From NCBI RefSeq assembly GCF_030282825.1, contig NZ_JASTZU010000051.1:57548-121547 (forward strand): DNA of 64,000 bases, read 5' to 3'. Origin of the DNA: Aquibacillus rhizosphaerae. Lineage in GTDB: Bacteria; Bacillota; Bacilli; Bacillales; Amphibacillaceae. The notes beneath the pieces are model-generated. The model ran no database searches and was not told the DNA's origin. It saw only the letters and a list, made by a program, of their open reading frames with translations. A program made the position numbers and the translations under genes. Positions 54,475 to 64,000 of the stretch are shown here, in pieces (positions within the stretch are counted from its first letter, which is position 1; each line of letters begins with the position of its first letter).

Positions 54475-54506
54475 GACGTCGGTGATATTCTTAATAAACC
54501 GACGTC
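54475..54506 (+). terminator. Hairpin after yerC
   Basis: GACGTCGGT and ACCGACGTC form a perfect 9-base stem around GATATTCTTAATAA, followed by TATTGTTTT. Confidence 0.7.
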
Positions 54507-54522
54507 TATTGTTTTAGCACCA

Positions 54523-54678
54523 GGAAATTATAGATTTAGTGTCCTGTGGATAACTGACTATTACATGTGCCACGTCCAGCTACAGCGCCTACCCGAGACA
54601 AACATCTTTGTGGTAAAGAGCACCACATAGATGCTTGTCTTAATTGCCCTAGGGTGAGCAAGGCGCCCTGCGCTTTTG
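54523..54678. repeat. Palindromic intergenic repeat, family R1 copy d
   Basis: GGAAATTATAGATTTAGTGT, GTCCAGCTACAGCGCC, stem GACAAACATCT / AGATGCTTGTC, and GGTGAGCAAGGCGCCCTGCG. A 60-codon frame starting at 54448 runs through it and is not a gene. Together with the R2 copy and the hairpin it fills the yerC-oxidoreductase gap. Confidence 0.9.
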
Positions 54679-54730
54679 TTCTACGTATTTCACAATACGG
54701 TTTTTAAAAAATGAAGTAATTGAAAGGAAA

Positions 54731-55720
54731 ATGTATATGATTCGTTTTGGAGTAATTGGGACAAATTGGATAACGGAAAGTTTTATTCAAGCAGCATCTG
54801 AAGTAGAGGGATTTTCATTACAGGCAGTTTATTCTCGAACAGAAGAAAAAGCAAAACAATTTGCAGTGAAGATGGGTGCTCAAGCTACATTTATAGATTT
54901 GGATGCTTTTTTTCAGACAGATCAAATTGATGCTGTTTATATTGCAAGTCCAAATGCCTTACACGCTGAGCAAGCTATAAAGTGTATGAATAATGGCAAA
55001 CATGTCATGGTAGAAAAGGCCATGGCATCAAACACAAAAGAAGTCAAAGCGATGGTGAAGGCAGCACAAAAAAACAACGTATTGTTGATGGAGGCACTTA
55101 AGACAACCCATCTACCAAACTTTAAAGCAGTAAAAGATAATCTACATAAGATAGGACCAGTAAGACGCTATTTTGCTAGTTATTGTCAGTATTCCTCACG
55201 CTACGATGCTTATAAAGAAGGTACTGTATTAAATGCATTTGATCCGAAATTTTCAAATGGGTCGTTAATGGATATTGGAATTTACTGTATCTATCCGATG
55301 GTCGCGTTGTTCGGAAAGCCAAAGGATCTTAAGGCTAATGCGTATATGCTAGACTCAGGAGTGGATGGGCAAGGGAGTGTTATCTTTGATTATGAGGAAT
55401 TGAGTGGTGCTGTTATGTACTCGAAAATCTCGAATTCTTATATAGCCTCCGAAATTCAAGGAGAACAAGGATCAATTGTTTTGGATAACATTAGTGCACC
55501 CACTCACGTGGAAATTAAATATAAAGATGGCACAACCGAAAATATTACACAGGAACAGAAGAGTAATACAATGTATTATGAAGCGAAGGCATTTATTGAT
55601 TTGATTGTTAATAATAAGGCGGAGTGTACCATTAATTCTTTTGAAAATTCATTGGTAACTGCATCGATTTTAGAAGAGGCACGTAAGCAAATTGGTGTTG
55701 TTTTTCCAGCCGATAAATAA
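54731..55720 (+). CDS. Gfo/Idh/MocA-family oxidoreductase
   Basis: The 329-residue protein has an NAD(P)-binding fold (FGVIGTNWI) and the family middle IASPNALHAEQ. The usual EKP motif reads EKA (GKHVMVEKAMASN), so the Pro is replaced by Ala. The C-terminal substrate domain has DIGIYCIYPM. It probably oxidises or reduces a sugar or inositol-like compound; substrate unknown. GAAAGGAAA precedes ATG 54731, with another ATG two codons later. It is flanked by R1 repeats and absent from the B. subtilis order. Confidence 0.9.
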   Translation: MYMIRFGVIGTNWITESFIQAASEVEGFSLQAVYSRTEEKAKQFAVKMGAQATFIDLDAFFQTDQIDAVYIASPNALHAEQAIKCMNNGKHVMVEKAMASNTKEVKAMVKAAQKNNVLLMEALKTTHLPNFKAVKDNLHKIGPVRRYFASYCQYSSRYDAYKEGTVLNAFDPKFSNGSLMDIGIYCIYPMVALFGKPKDLKANAYMLDSGVDGQGSVIFDYEELSGAVMYSKISNSYIASEIQGEQGSIVLDNISAPTHVEIKYKDGTTENITQEQKSNTMYYEAKAFIDLIVNNKAECTINSFENSLVTASILEEARKQIGVVFPADK

Positions 55721-55730
55721 GTTTAGTCCT

Positions 55731-55758
55731 AACTAGTCCTTTATGGGCTAGTTTTTGT
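55731..55758 (+). terminator. Terminator after oxidoreductase gene
   Basis: AACTAG and CTAGTT pair around TCCTTTATGGG and are followed by TTTG. The stem is short, so support is moderate. Confidence 0.55.
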
Positions 55759-55772
55759 TCTAGCATACACGA

Positions 55773-55926
55773 GGAAATTATAGGTTTAGTGTCCTATGGA
55801 TAATTGACTATCAGCGTGTGCCACGTCCAGTTACATGAGGTCTAAGAAGAACATCTTTGTGGTAAGAGCGACACATAGATGTTCTTCTTAATTGCCCTAT
55901 GGTGAGCAAGGTGCTTTTTAGCTTTT
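55773..55926. repeat. Palindromic intergenic repeat, family R1 copy e
   Basis: GGAAATTATAGGTTTAGTGT, GTCCAGTTACATGAGGTC, and stem TAAGAAGAACATCT / AGATGTTCTTCTTA. The outer stem differs from copies c and d but still pairs, a compensatory change. Confidence 0.88.
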
Positions 55927-56035
55927 AAGAAATTAAATTTCCAAAAGATGACGAAAAGAACTTATGATTTCTTTCTAAATAGTGGCTAATTTTTGATATA
56001 ATGAATCAATGGATTTAGTATTGGAGGATTTGCAC

Positions 56036-56725
56036 GTGTATAACATGGCTGAATGGAAACATGTATTTAAATTAGATCCGAATAAAGAAATATCAGATGA
56101 GAAATTGGAAAAGATTTGTGAATCTGGGACAGATGCAGTTATTGTCGGAGGTACCGATGATGTTACTTTAGACGACGTTTTGGAATTACTAAGTCGTGTT
56201 CGGCGTTATACAGTACCTTGTGCGTTAGAAGTTTCGACCATGGATGCAATCACTCCAGGATTCGATTTTTACTATATACCGATGGTTTTGAACAGTAAGG
56301 ACAAAAAGTGGATAACTGACGTTCAACACGAGGCGGTCAAGCTATTTGGTGATATCATAGATTGGCAAGAGTTATTTGTTGAAGCGTATTGTATTATGAA
56401 TCCCGAGGCTAAAGCCTATCAATTCACAGATTGTTACATGCCAGACGATGAAGATGTCATTGCCTATGCGCGAATGGCTGAACATATGCTCAAGTCCCCT
56501 ATATTCTATCTAGAATATAGTGGTGTCTACGGCGATGCAAACCTCGTTAAAGAAGTGAAATCAAACCTTTCTAATACACTATTATTTTATGGTGGCGGAA
56601 TCCAGTCAGTAGAACAAGCAAAAGAGATGGCCAATCATGCGGATGTAATCGTAGTTGGCAATAGCATATATGATGATTTTGAAAATGCAATAAAAACCGT
56701 TGAAGCGGTTAAAGGAAATAATTAA
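56036..56725 (+). CDS. pcrB: Heptaprenylglyceryl phosphate synthase
   Basis: PcrB joins heptaprenyl diphosphate to sn-glycerol-1-phosphate, forming ether lipids of unclear role in Bacillus. The GTG start at 56036 follows TTGGAGG and gives [19 protein letters not shown] as in B. subtilis; an in-frame ATG at 56009 lies upstream of that ribosome site. The 229-residue TIM barrel has [32 protein letters not shown] and [14 protein letters not shown], the phosphate-binding and catalytic parts. pcrA follows after 13 bases. Confidence 0.96.
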   Translation: MYNMAEWKHVFKLDPNKEISDEKLEKICESGTDAVIVGGTDDVTLDDVLELLSRVRRYTVPCALEVSTMDAITPGFDFYYIPMVLNSKDKKWITDVQHEAVKLFGDIIDWQELFVEAYCIMNPEAKAYQFTDCYMPDDEDVIAYARMAEHMLKSPIFYLEYSGVYGDANLVKEVKSNLSNTLLFYGGGIQSVEQAKEMANHADVIVVGNSIYDDFENAIKTVEAVKGNN

Positions 56726-56738
56726 AGGTGGTGTCTTT

Positions 56739-58973
56739 GTGAGTCAAACTATGGATGACTTACTGAAAGGTTTAAATAATCGACAAAGAGAAGCGGTAAA
56801 ACATACAGAAGGACCATTGCTGATTATGGCTGGTGCTGGAAGTGGTAAAACAAGGGTACTAACACACCGTATTGCATACTTATTAGGAGAGAAAGAAGTA
56901 TCTCCGCGAAGTGTTTTAGCCATTACCTTTACAAATAAAGCAGCAAGAGAAATGAAAGATAGAGTGTATAATCTTGTAGGTCCCGAGGGCGCTAGTATAT
57001 GGGTTTCTACGTTCCACTCGATGTGTGTGCGCATTCTTAGAAGAGATATTGACAGAATAGGAATCAATAGAAATTTCTCCATTTTGGATAGTGGAGATCA
57101 ACTGACTGTAATTAAAAATATATTAAAACAAAAAAATATTGATCCGAAAAAGTTTGAGCCAAGAGCAATGCTTGGAGCGATAAGTTCGGCAAAAAATGAA
57201 TTGATTACACCAGAAGAATATAGCAAACAAGTTGGTAATTTCTACGATCAACAAGTTGCCCAAGTATTCGAAGCGTATCAAAAAACATTACGTAAAAATC
57301 AATCGTTAGATTTTGACGATTTAATTATGCAAACTATTCAACTGTTCGACCGAGTTCCAGAGGTTTTAGAATATTATCAAAGACGCTTTCAGTATATCCA
57401 TGTCGATGAGTATCAAGATACAAACCACGCCCAATATTACTTGGTTAAACAGTTAGCGGCGCGTTTTAAAAATCTGTGTGTTGTAGGTGACTCTGATCAA
57501 TCGATTTATCGCTGGAGAGGTGCAGATATCCAGAATATCCTTGATTTTGAAAAAGATTATCCAAACGCAAGTGTAGTTTTACTAGAGCAAAACTACCGAT
57601 CCACAAAATCAATTCTAGATGCAGCCAATAAAGTAATTGATAATAATACTGGTCGTAAACCGAAAAAATTATGGACAGATAATACAGAAGGTGCGAAACT
57701 TCATTACTATCAAGCGGCAACAGAGCAAGAGGAAGGCTTATATGTCGCTAATAAATTAGAAGACTTTATCACATCCAATACATTTAATTATAAAGATGTA
57801 GCTGTACTATATCGGACAAATGCACAATCTCGTTCGATTGAGGAAACATTTGTGAAAGCAAATATTCCATACCAGATTATTGGTGGGACTAAGTTCTATG
57901 ATCGTAAAGAAATTAAAGATATGCTAGGGTATTTGCGTTTAATCGCTAACCCTGATGATGATTTAAGTTTTGCACGTGTTGTTAACGAACCAAAACGTGG
58001 AGTAGGAAAGACGTCGTTAGATAAATTACAAGCTTATGCTGCTGATCATGATATTTCTTTATATACTGCGGTCCAAGAGGTTGATTTTATAGGTGTAAGT
58101 GCAAAAGCTACAAAATCATTAGCTGAGTTTGGAAACTTAATTAAAAATTGGACAGCGCAACAAGAGTTTTTAACTGCGACAGATATGGTTGATGAAGTTC
58201 TTAAACGGACAGGCTATGAACAGATGTTGATAAACGAACGTAGCATTGAATCTCAAAGTCGTTTAGAAAACTTAGAGGAATTCAAAACAGTTACGAAGCA
58301 TTTTGAGGAAAGTAGTGAGGATAAGACACTCCTAGCATTTTTAACAGACTTGGCGTTAATCGCTGATATTGATCGTGTTGATGATGACCCATTTGCAGAC
58401 AACAAAGTGACACTGATGACACTTCACTCTGCGAAAGGATTAGAGTTCCCGGTTGTGTTTTTAATTGGAATGGAAGAAAACGTCTTTCCTCATAGTCGAT
58501 CGATAATGGATGAAGAAGAAATGCAGGAGGAGCGGAGACTTGCATACGTAGGGATTACTAGAGCGGAGAAGGTATTACACTTAACACATGCAAAATTGCG
58601 TATGCTTTATGGAAGAACAAATATGAATCCTGCTAGTCGGTTTATTCGTGAAATTCCTAAAGAACTGATTGAAGGATTGGAAGAAGTAAATCAAACAACG
58701 TCCGGTTCTATGTCCGGTTCGCCTATCCAGCAACAACCAAATCCTTTTGCAGCACCAAAGAGAGCCGCAAAAAAAATCCAAACAAAATCCACAACGGGTG
58801 GGGAATCGATTGGATGGCAACCAGGTGACAAGGCTAACCATAAAAAGTGGGGGCAAGGGACAGTTGTCAAAGTAAATGGTCAAGGTGAGGGTCTGGAATT
58901 AGATATCGCTTTTCCGGCACCGACTGGTATCAAAAGACTATTGGCTAAATTTGCACCAATCACAAAAGAATAA
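56739..58973 (+). CDS. pcrA: ATP-dependent DNA helicase PcrA
   Basis: PcrA is a 3'-5' UvrD-type helicase in repair and rolling-circle replication. Start GTG 56739 follows AAAGGTGG; a TTG at 56700 lies inside pcrB. The 744-residue protein has motif [14 protein letters not shown], Ia [58 protein letters not shown] and [14 protein letters not shown]. The final 45 residues ([19 protein letters not shown]) form a Tudor-like domain that binds RNA polymerase. It is translated just before ligA. Confidence 0.97.
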   Translation: MSQTMDDLLKGLNNRQREAVKHTEGPLLIMAGAGSGKTRVLTHRIAYLLGEKEVSPRSVLAITFTNKAAREMKDRVYNLVGPEGASIWVSTFHSMCVRILRRDIDRIGINRNFSILDSGDQLTVIKNILKQKNIDPKKFEPRAMLGAISSAKNELITPEEYSKQVGNFYDQQVAQVFEAYQKTLRKNQSLDFDDLIMQTIQLFDRVPEVLEYYQRRFQYIHVDEYQDTNHAQYYLVKQLAARFKNLCVVGDSDQSIYRWRGADIQNILDFEKDYPNASVVLLEQNYRSTKSILDAANKVIDNNTGRKPKKLWTDNTEGAKLHYYQAATEQEEGLYVANKLEDFITSNTFNYKDVAVLYRTNAQSRSIEETFVKANIPYQIIGGTKFYDRKEIKDMLGYLRLIANPDDDLSFARVVNEPKRGVGKTSLDKLQAYAADHDISLYTAVQEVDFIGVSAKATKSLAEFGNLIKNWTAQQEFLTATDMVDEVLKRTGYEQMLINERSIESQSRLENLEEFKTVTKHFEESSEDKTLLAFLTDLALIADIDRVDDDPFADNKVTLMTLHSAKGLEFPVVFLIGMEENVFPHSRSIMDEEEMQEERRLAYVGITRAEKVLHLTHAKLRMLYGRTNMNPASRFIREIPKELIEGLEEVNQTTSGSMSGSPIQQQPNPFAAPKRAAKKIQTKSTTGGESIGWQPGDKANHKKWGQGTVVKVNGQGEGLELDIAFPAPTGIKRLLAKFAPITKE

Positions 58974-60998
<2,025 letters not shown>

Positions 60999-61010
60999 GG
61001 GAGGAATACG

Positions 61011-62177
61011 ATGAAAATAAAAAGCTTGTTACTACTGTGTATGCTTCTAATTATGACTAGCTGTGCACCCTCGTTCAATCAACCAGATGAGGTAGTAGAA
61101 GAAACGCAAGATGAAACAGGACAAGAAACAGCGATTATTCCAAAATATAAAATAGCAGATGAGAATTATCGAGTATTGCTAGATTATAAATTGAGCCAAT
61201 CACGAGGTGTAATAGTAAATCAGGTTGCTAACCGTTTAGATATAGATGAAATGGAAGAGGGTCTTCGAAGGCATTCGATAAGCTATTATGACCCAGATAA
61301 CTATTTTTTCCAAGAGGGCCAATACATTACTGAAGATGTCCTTTATAGTTGGTTGGGAAGGTATGAAGAAGGCGAGTCTGAACAAGGGCTTAACCCTGAG
61401 GTTCCTGATACTGAGGGTCTAGATACGGAAGAATTGAAGAAAATTGAAGAAGATAACCCTAAATACTTATCACATATATTAGAACAAGATTATCTAACAA
61501 AAACCGATGATGATGTTGTTCAATTAGGTGGAATCTCAATCGGGATTGCACTTAAGTCAGTATATCGTTATCAAACGGAAATAGGTGGACCGTATTATTA
61601 CGAAGATATAAGTATGAGTGAGATGTTAGTGGAAGGAAAAAAGATTGCTCAAGAAGTATTGACCCGTACGCGTCAAATCGAAGAACTAGCTGATCAAAAT
61701 GTACCAATTATGATAGCTTTATACCGTGAAGAGGCACAGGATTCGCTCGTTCCAGGTCGTTTTGTTGCTAGAACAAGTGTATCGGGAGATAGTTCATCTA
61801 TCGGTGAATGGCAGACAGTAAACGAAGAGTATGTATTATTTCCCTCTAGTAACGGGAAAAACAAGTATCCTGATACTTGGGCCAATTTAGATGACTTTGA
61901 ATCTGATGTAAGTGAATACTTCCCTAACTATGTTAGTGTAATAGGAAAAGGTTTTTATATTGACGAACAATTACAAAAATTGACGATTGAAATACCAATT
62001 TCATTTAACGGTAAAGCAGAAATTATAGGATTTACCCAATATGTATACGGACTTGTGATGGAAGGCTTCCAAACACATTACGATTTAGAAATAAATATTA
62101 CATCTAGCGGGGAACAAGAAAGCTTAATCACCAGAAAATCTGGAGATGATGAGCCGTATGTTCATGTTTATCATTAA
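61011..62177 (+). CDS. camS: CamS family sex-pheromone-precursor lipoprotein
   Basis: The 388-residue protein has a lipoprotein signal with lipobox MTSC (C18) and the CamS domain: NRLDIDEMEEGLRRHS, FFQEGQYI, LGGISIGIALKSVYRYQ, and QYVYGLVMEGFQTHYD near the C-terminus. In enterococci and staphylococci the processed signal peptide acts as a peptide pheromone; the body is a surface lipoprotein of unclear role. GGGGAGGAA precedes the ATG. It is the fourth gene of pcrB-pcrA-ligA-yerH, followed by a terminator. Confidence 0.94.
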   Translation: MKIKSLLLLCMLLIMTSCAPSFNQPDEVVEETQDETGQETAIIPKYKIADENYRVLLDYKLSQSRGVIVNQVANRLDIDEMEEGLRRHSISYYDPDNYFFQEGQYITEDVLYSWLGRYEEGESEQGLNPEVPDTEGLDTEELKKIEEDNPKYLSHILEQDYLTKTDDDVVQLGGISIGIALKSVYRYQTEIGGPYYYEDISMSEMLVEGKKIAQEVLTRTRQIEELADQNVPIMIALYREEAQDSLVPGRFVARTSVSGDSSSIGEWQTVNEEYVLFPSSNGKNKYPDTWANLDDFESDVSEYFPNYVSVIGKGFYIDEQLQKLTIEIPISFNGKAEIIGFTQYVYGLVMEGFQTHYDLEINITSSGEQESLITRKSGDDEPYVHVYH

Positions 62178-62220
62178 AAGAATATAAGGGGTAACAAGAC
62201 TTTACTAGATGTTACAATTG

Positions 62221-62252
62221 GACGGGGATATTTGTTTATCCTCGTCTTTTTA
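62221..62252 (+). terminator. Terminator after camS
   Basis: GACGGGGAT and ATCCTCGTC pair (one mismatch) around ATTTGTTT, followed by TTTTT. Confidence 0.82.
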
Positions 62253-62304
62253 AAAAGTATTTTTTCATAGTTTGCTTTGCTTGTTATTTCGCCGTTGGTA
62301 TAAA

Positions 62305-62420
62305 GTCCGGAGTAACTTGCTTTCATTCTATTTAAGATGAGTGGTTAATCCAACGCTACGGAAAAATACTCCCTTTCCGGGGGCGGCAGCTTAGCCTCCC
62401 TCGGTCACACAGAACGCTTC
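62305..62420 (+). repeat. Intergenic repeat, R4 joined to R3-like sequence
   Basis: TAACTTGCTTTCATTC, ATTTAAGATGAGTGGTTAAT, CGCTACGGAAAAATACTCCC, then CTTTCCGGGGGCGGC and CTTAGCCTCCCTCGG. The first part is the inverse of 42838-42894. It lies in the camS-transposase gap; the remaining 62421-62669 may belong to the transposon end. Confidence 0.75.
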
Positions 62421-62479
62421 CTTGAAAACCCACATGTCCAACCAGACACCGCAATGGATGAAAATGGGTTTAGAGGGTT

Positions 62480-62669
62480 AATGATGAATTATCCTGTTAA
62501 TCATAGTAACGCAGGTCTAAGGTCGTTTCTTTTTTGGTGGACATAAACCCCGACTTGAAAACCGATCTATTGTATTCATGAGTATCGCTGATTGTTGCCA
62601 TAGAGCACGTGTATAAAAATACTCGCTCGAGAATACATGACCTAGCATATAAACAAGGATGGGTTAATT
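62480..62669 (+). ncRNA. Candidate IS110 left-end noncoding region (possible bridge RNA)
   Basis: IS110 elements encode a guide-like bridge RNA in the noncoding end next to the recombinase; in the IS110 group it lies upstream of the gene. This 190-base stretch has no gene and carries inverted bits such as GACTTGAAAACC. No structure was verified, and element borders are not known. Confidence 0.25.
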
Positions 62670-63902
62670 ATGGATGCTATTTTGGAACGAGTTGCAGGAC
62701 TTGATGTTCATCAAGAGACAGTTGTTGCGTGTGTATTATATGGTCATTTAGACTACAAACCCAAAAGAAAGACAAAAACATTTGGAACGACAACAAAAGA
62801 ATTATTAAATCTACAGGACTGGCTTGCAGAACTTAAGGTAACAGATGTTGCAATGGAAAGTACTGGAGTCTATTGGAAACCAGTTTGGAACATTCTAGAG
62901 GGGAGTTTTACACTTGTGCTTGCCAATGCACAACGAATCAAGAATGTACCTGGTAGAAAAACTGATGTATCCGATGCTTATTGGATCGCAAAACTGTTAC
63001 GTGCAGGACTCGTTGAATCTAGTTTCGTTCCACCTATAGAAATAAGAGACTTACGAGATTTAACACGATATCGTCGAAAGCTTTTAGGTCATACAACATC
63101 CGAAAAAAATAGAATCCATAAAATATTACAAGATGCCAATATCAAATTGAGTACCTACATCACAGATCTATTCGGTGTATCTGGACGTGCTTTATTAAAA
63201 GCGATTCTCAATGGAGAAGTAATAGAATCCGACCAAGTAATGGGAATGGTAAAAACAACACTCAAGAAAAAAGTGCCCCAAATCGTGGAAGCTTTAAACG
63301 GTCGAGTTCGCCTTCATCATCGAGAACTGATTACAATGCATTATGACCACCTCCTTTACATTGAGAAACAAGTCGAAGAATTAGAAAGTAAGATTGCTCA
63401 ATTAGTAACCCCCTATCAGGAAGAGATTAACTTATTAATAACCATTCCGGGTATTAAAAAAGATGCAGCAGCGACCATCTTAGCGGAAATAGGTATTGAT
63501 ATGTCTAACTTTCCAACTGATAGACACCTATCATCATGGAGTGGACTTAGCCCTGGTAATAATGAAAGTGCCGGTAAAAAAAAAGGTTCCAAATCGAACA
63601 AAGGAAATAAAGGTTTAAAAGCAGTCCTATGCCAAGTAAGTTGGGCTGCAATGAAAAAGAGGGACAGTAGGTTAGCTTCCTTTTATTATCGTTTAGTAAA
63701 AACACGTGGACCAAGAAAAGCAAATATGGCACTAGCACATTTAATATTAAAAATTATTTACCAGATGTTAAAAACAAAAACTTCATATGAAGAATTAGGT
63801 TGGGACTACCTTCCAAAAAAAGAAAGGAAAAAAGATTACTTTATAAAAAAACTTCAACATATGGGCTATGAAGTAGATATTCAAGAAATCAAACCCGCAT
63901 AA
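62670..63902 (+). CDS. IS110-family transposase
   Basis: The 410-residue recombinase starts with a RuvC-like DEDD domain: D12 (AGLDVHQE), Glu in MESTGVYWKPVW, and the Asp pair in GRKTDVSDAYWIAKLL. A coiled middle leads to a C-terminal Tnp_20 domain with TIPGIKKDAAATILAEIG and SSWSGLSPGNNESAGKKK, where a Ser is the nucleophile in this family. AAGGATGGG precedes the ATG. IS110 elements insert without typical terminal inverted repeats. It is complete here, but the right end lies near or beyond 64000. Confidence 0.95.
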   Translation: MDAILERVAGLDVHQETVVACVLYGHLDYKPKRKTKTFGTTTKELLNLQDWLAELKVTDVAMESTGVYWKPVWNILEGSFTLVLANAQRIKNVPGRKTDVSDAYWIAKLLRAGLVESSFVPPIEIRDLRDLTRYRRKLLGHTTSEKNRIHKILQDANIKLSTYITDLFGVSGRALLKAILNGEVIESDQVMGMVKTTLKKKVPQIVEALNGRVRLHHRELITMHYDHLLYIEKQVEELESKIAQLVTPYQEEINLLITIPGIKKDAAATILAEIGIDMSNFPTDRHLSSWSGLSPGNNESAGKKKGSKSNKGNKGLKAVLCQVSWAAMKKRDSRLASFYYRLVKTRGPRKANMALAHLILKIIYQMLKTKTSYEELGWDYLPKKERKKDYFIKKLQHMGYEVDIQEIKPA

Positions 63903-64000
63903 ATATTTTAATAGCCAAATTTTTTAAAATGAATTTATTCATTTTAGGGAGAGTACTTTTTTGCGCCAAAATTATTGAAAACCTCCATTTTCGTATAAAA
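63903..64000 (+). other. Transposon right flank, cut by window end
   Basis: The 98 bases after the transposase contain an ATGAATTTATTCAT palindrome and AT-rich DNA. Nothing else is identified, and the element end is not visible. Confidence 0.3.

Noticed and set aside
54448..54630. 60-codon open frame after yerC
   Set aside because: It starts in the R2 repeat and reads through R1 copy d; no ribosome site.

Overview
The window is AT-rich, low-GC Gram-positive DNA. Gene content and order match the Bacillus subtilis blocks yeaC-yeaD-yebA-guaA-pbuG, yebE-yebG-purEKBCSQLFMNHD and yerA-yerB-yerC-pcrB-pcrA-ligA-yerH. The palindromic repeats and the sugar genes suggest a halotolerant Bacillaceae of the Oceanobacillus/Gracilibacillus/Virgibacillus type. 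That genus-level placement is inference. No tRNA, rRNA or CRISPR array was seen.

Layout. 1-9.4 kb is a carbohydrate island: a 5'-truncated GH3 glycosidase, two paralogous GtrA-like membrane proteins, a GT2 glycosyltransferase, methylglyoxal synthase, a complete second GH3 and a GH43 enzyme. 9.4-14.1 kb is a cyclic-di-GMP module: a GEMM-I riboswitch with terminator, a chemoreceptor, and a PAS-GGDEF-EAL protein. 14.1-16.6 kb holds repeats, Dps and a KtrB/TrkH-type potassium channel. 16.8-23.1 kb is yeaC-yeaD-yebA and guaA, the latter behind a guanine riboswitch.

23.1-26.0 kb is an accessory island between guaA and pbuG, which are neighbours in B. subtilis. It has minus-strand genes of mostly unknown function, a decayed tyrosine-recombinase 3' end, and an 11-bp near-direct repeat of the guaA 3' end at its far side. 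It looks like a decaying guaA-integrated element.

26.0-42.5 kb is the purine region: pbuG with PurR boxes and a guanine riboswitch, Hsp20, yebE, yebG, then PurR boxes, promoter, guanine riboswitch and the twelve-gene pur operon ending in a strong terminator. 42.5-46.1 kb has MITE-like repeats, an ABC transporter pair and a gene with a 63-bp tandem repeat. 46.3-50.8 kb has methylmalonyl-CoA epimerase and molybdenum genes (moaA, moaB, convergent moaC, modA, modB, but no modC). 50.8-62.2 kb is yerA-yerB-yerC, an inserted Gfo/Idh/MocA oxidoreductase flanked by repeats, then pcrB-pcrA-ligA-camS. The window closes with an IS110-family transposase.

The main themes are purine control by PurR boxes plus three C74-type guanine riboswitches, a linked c-di-GMP sensor and enzyme pair, and abundant palindromic intergenic repeats. 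The most unusual items are the guaA island with its paired operator-like palindromes, and the GH3/GtrA/GT2 cluster whose GH3 enzymes carry a shared hydrophobic C-terminal tail.
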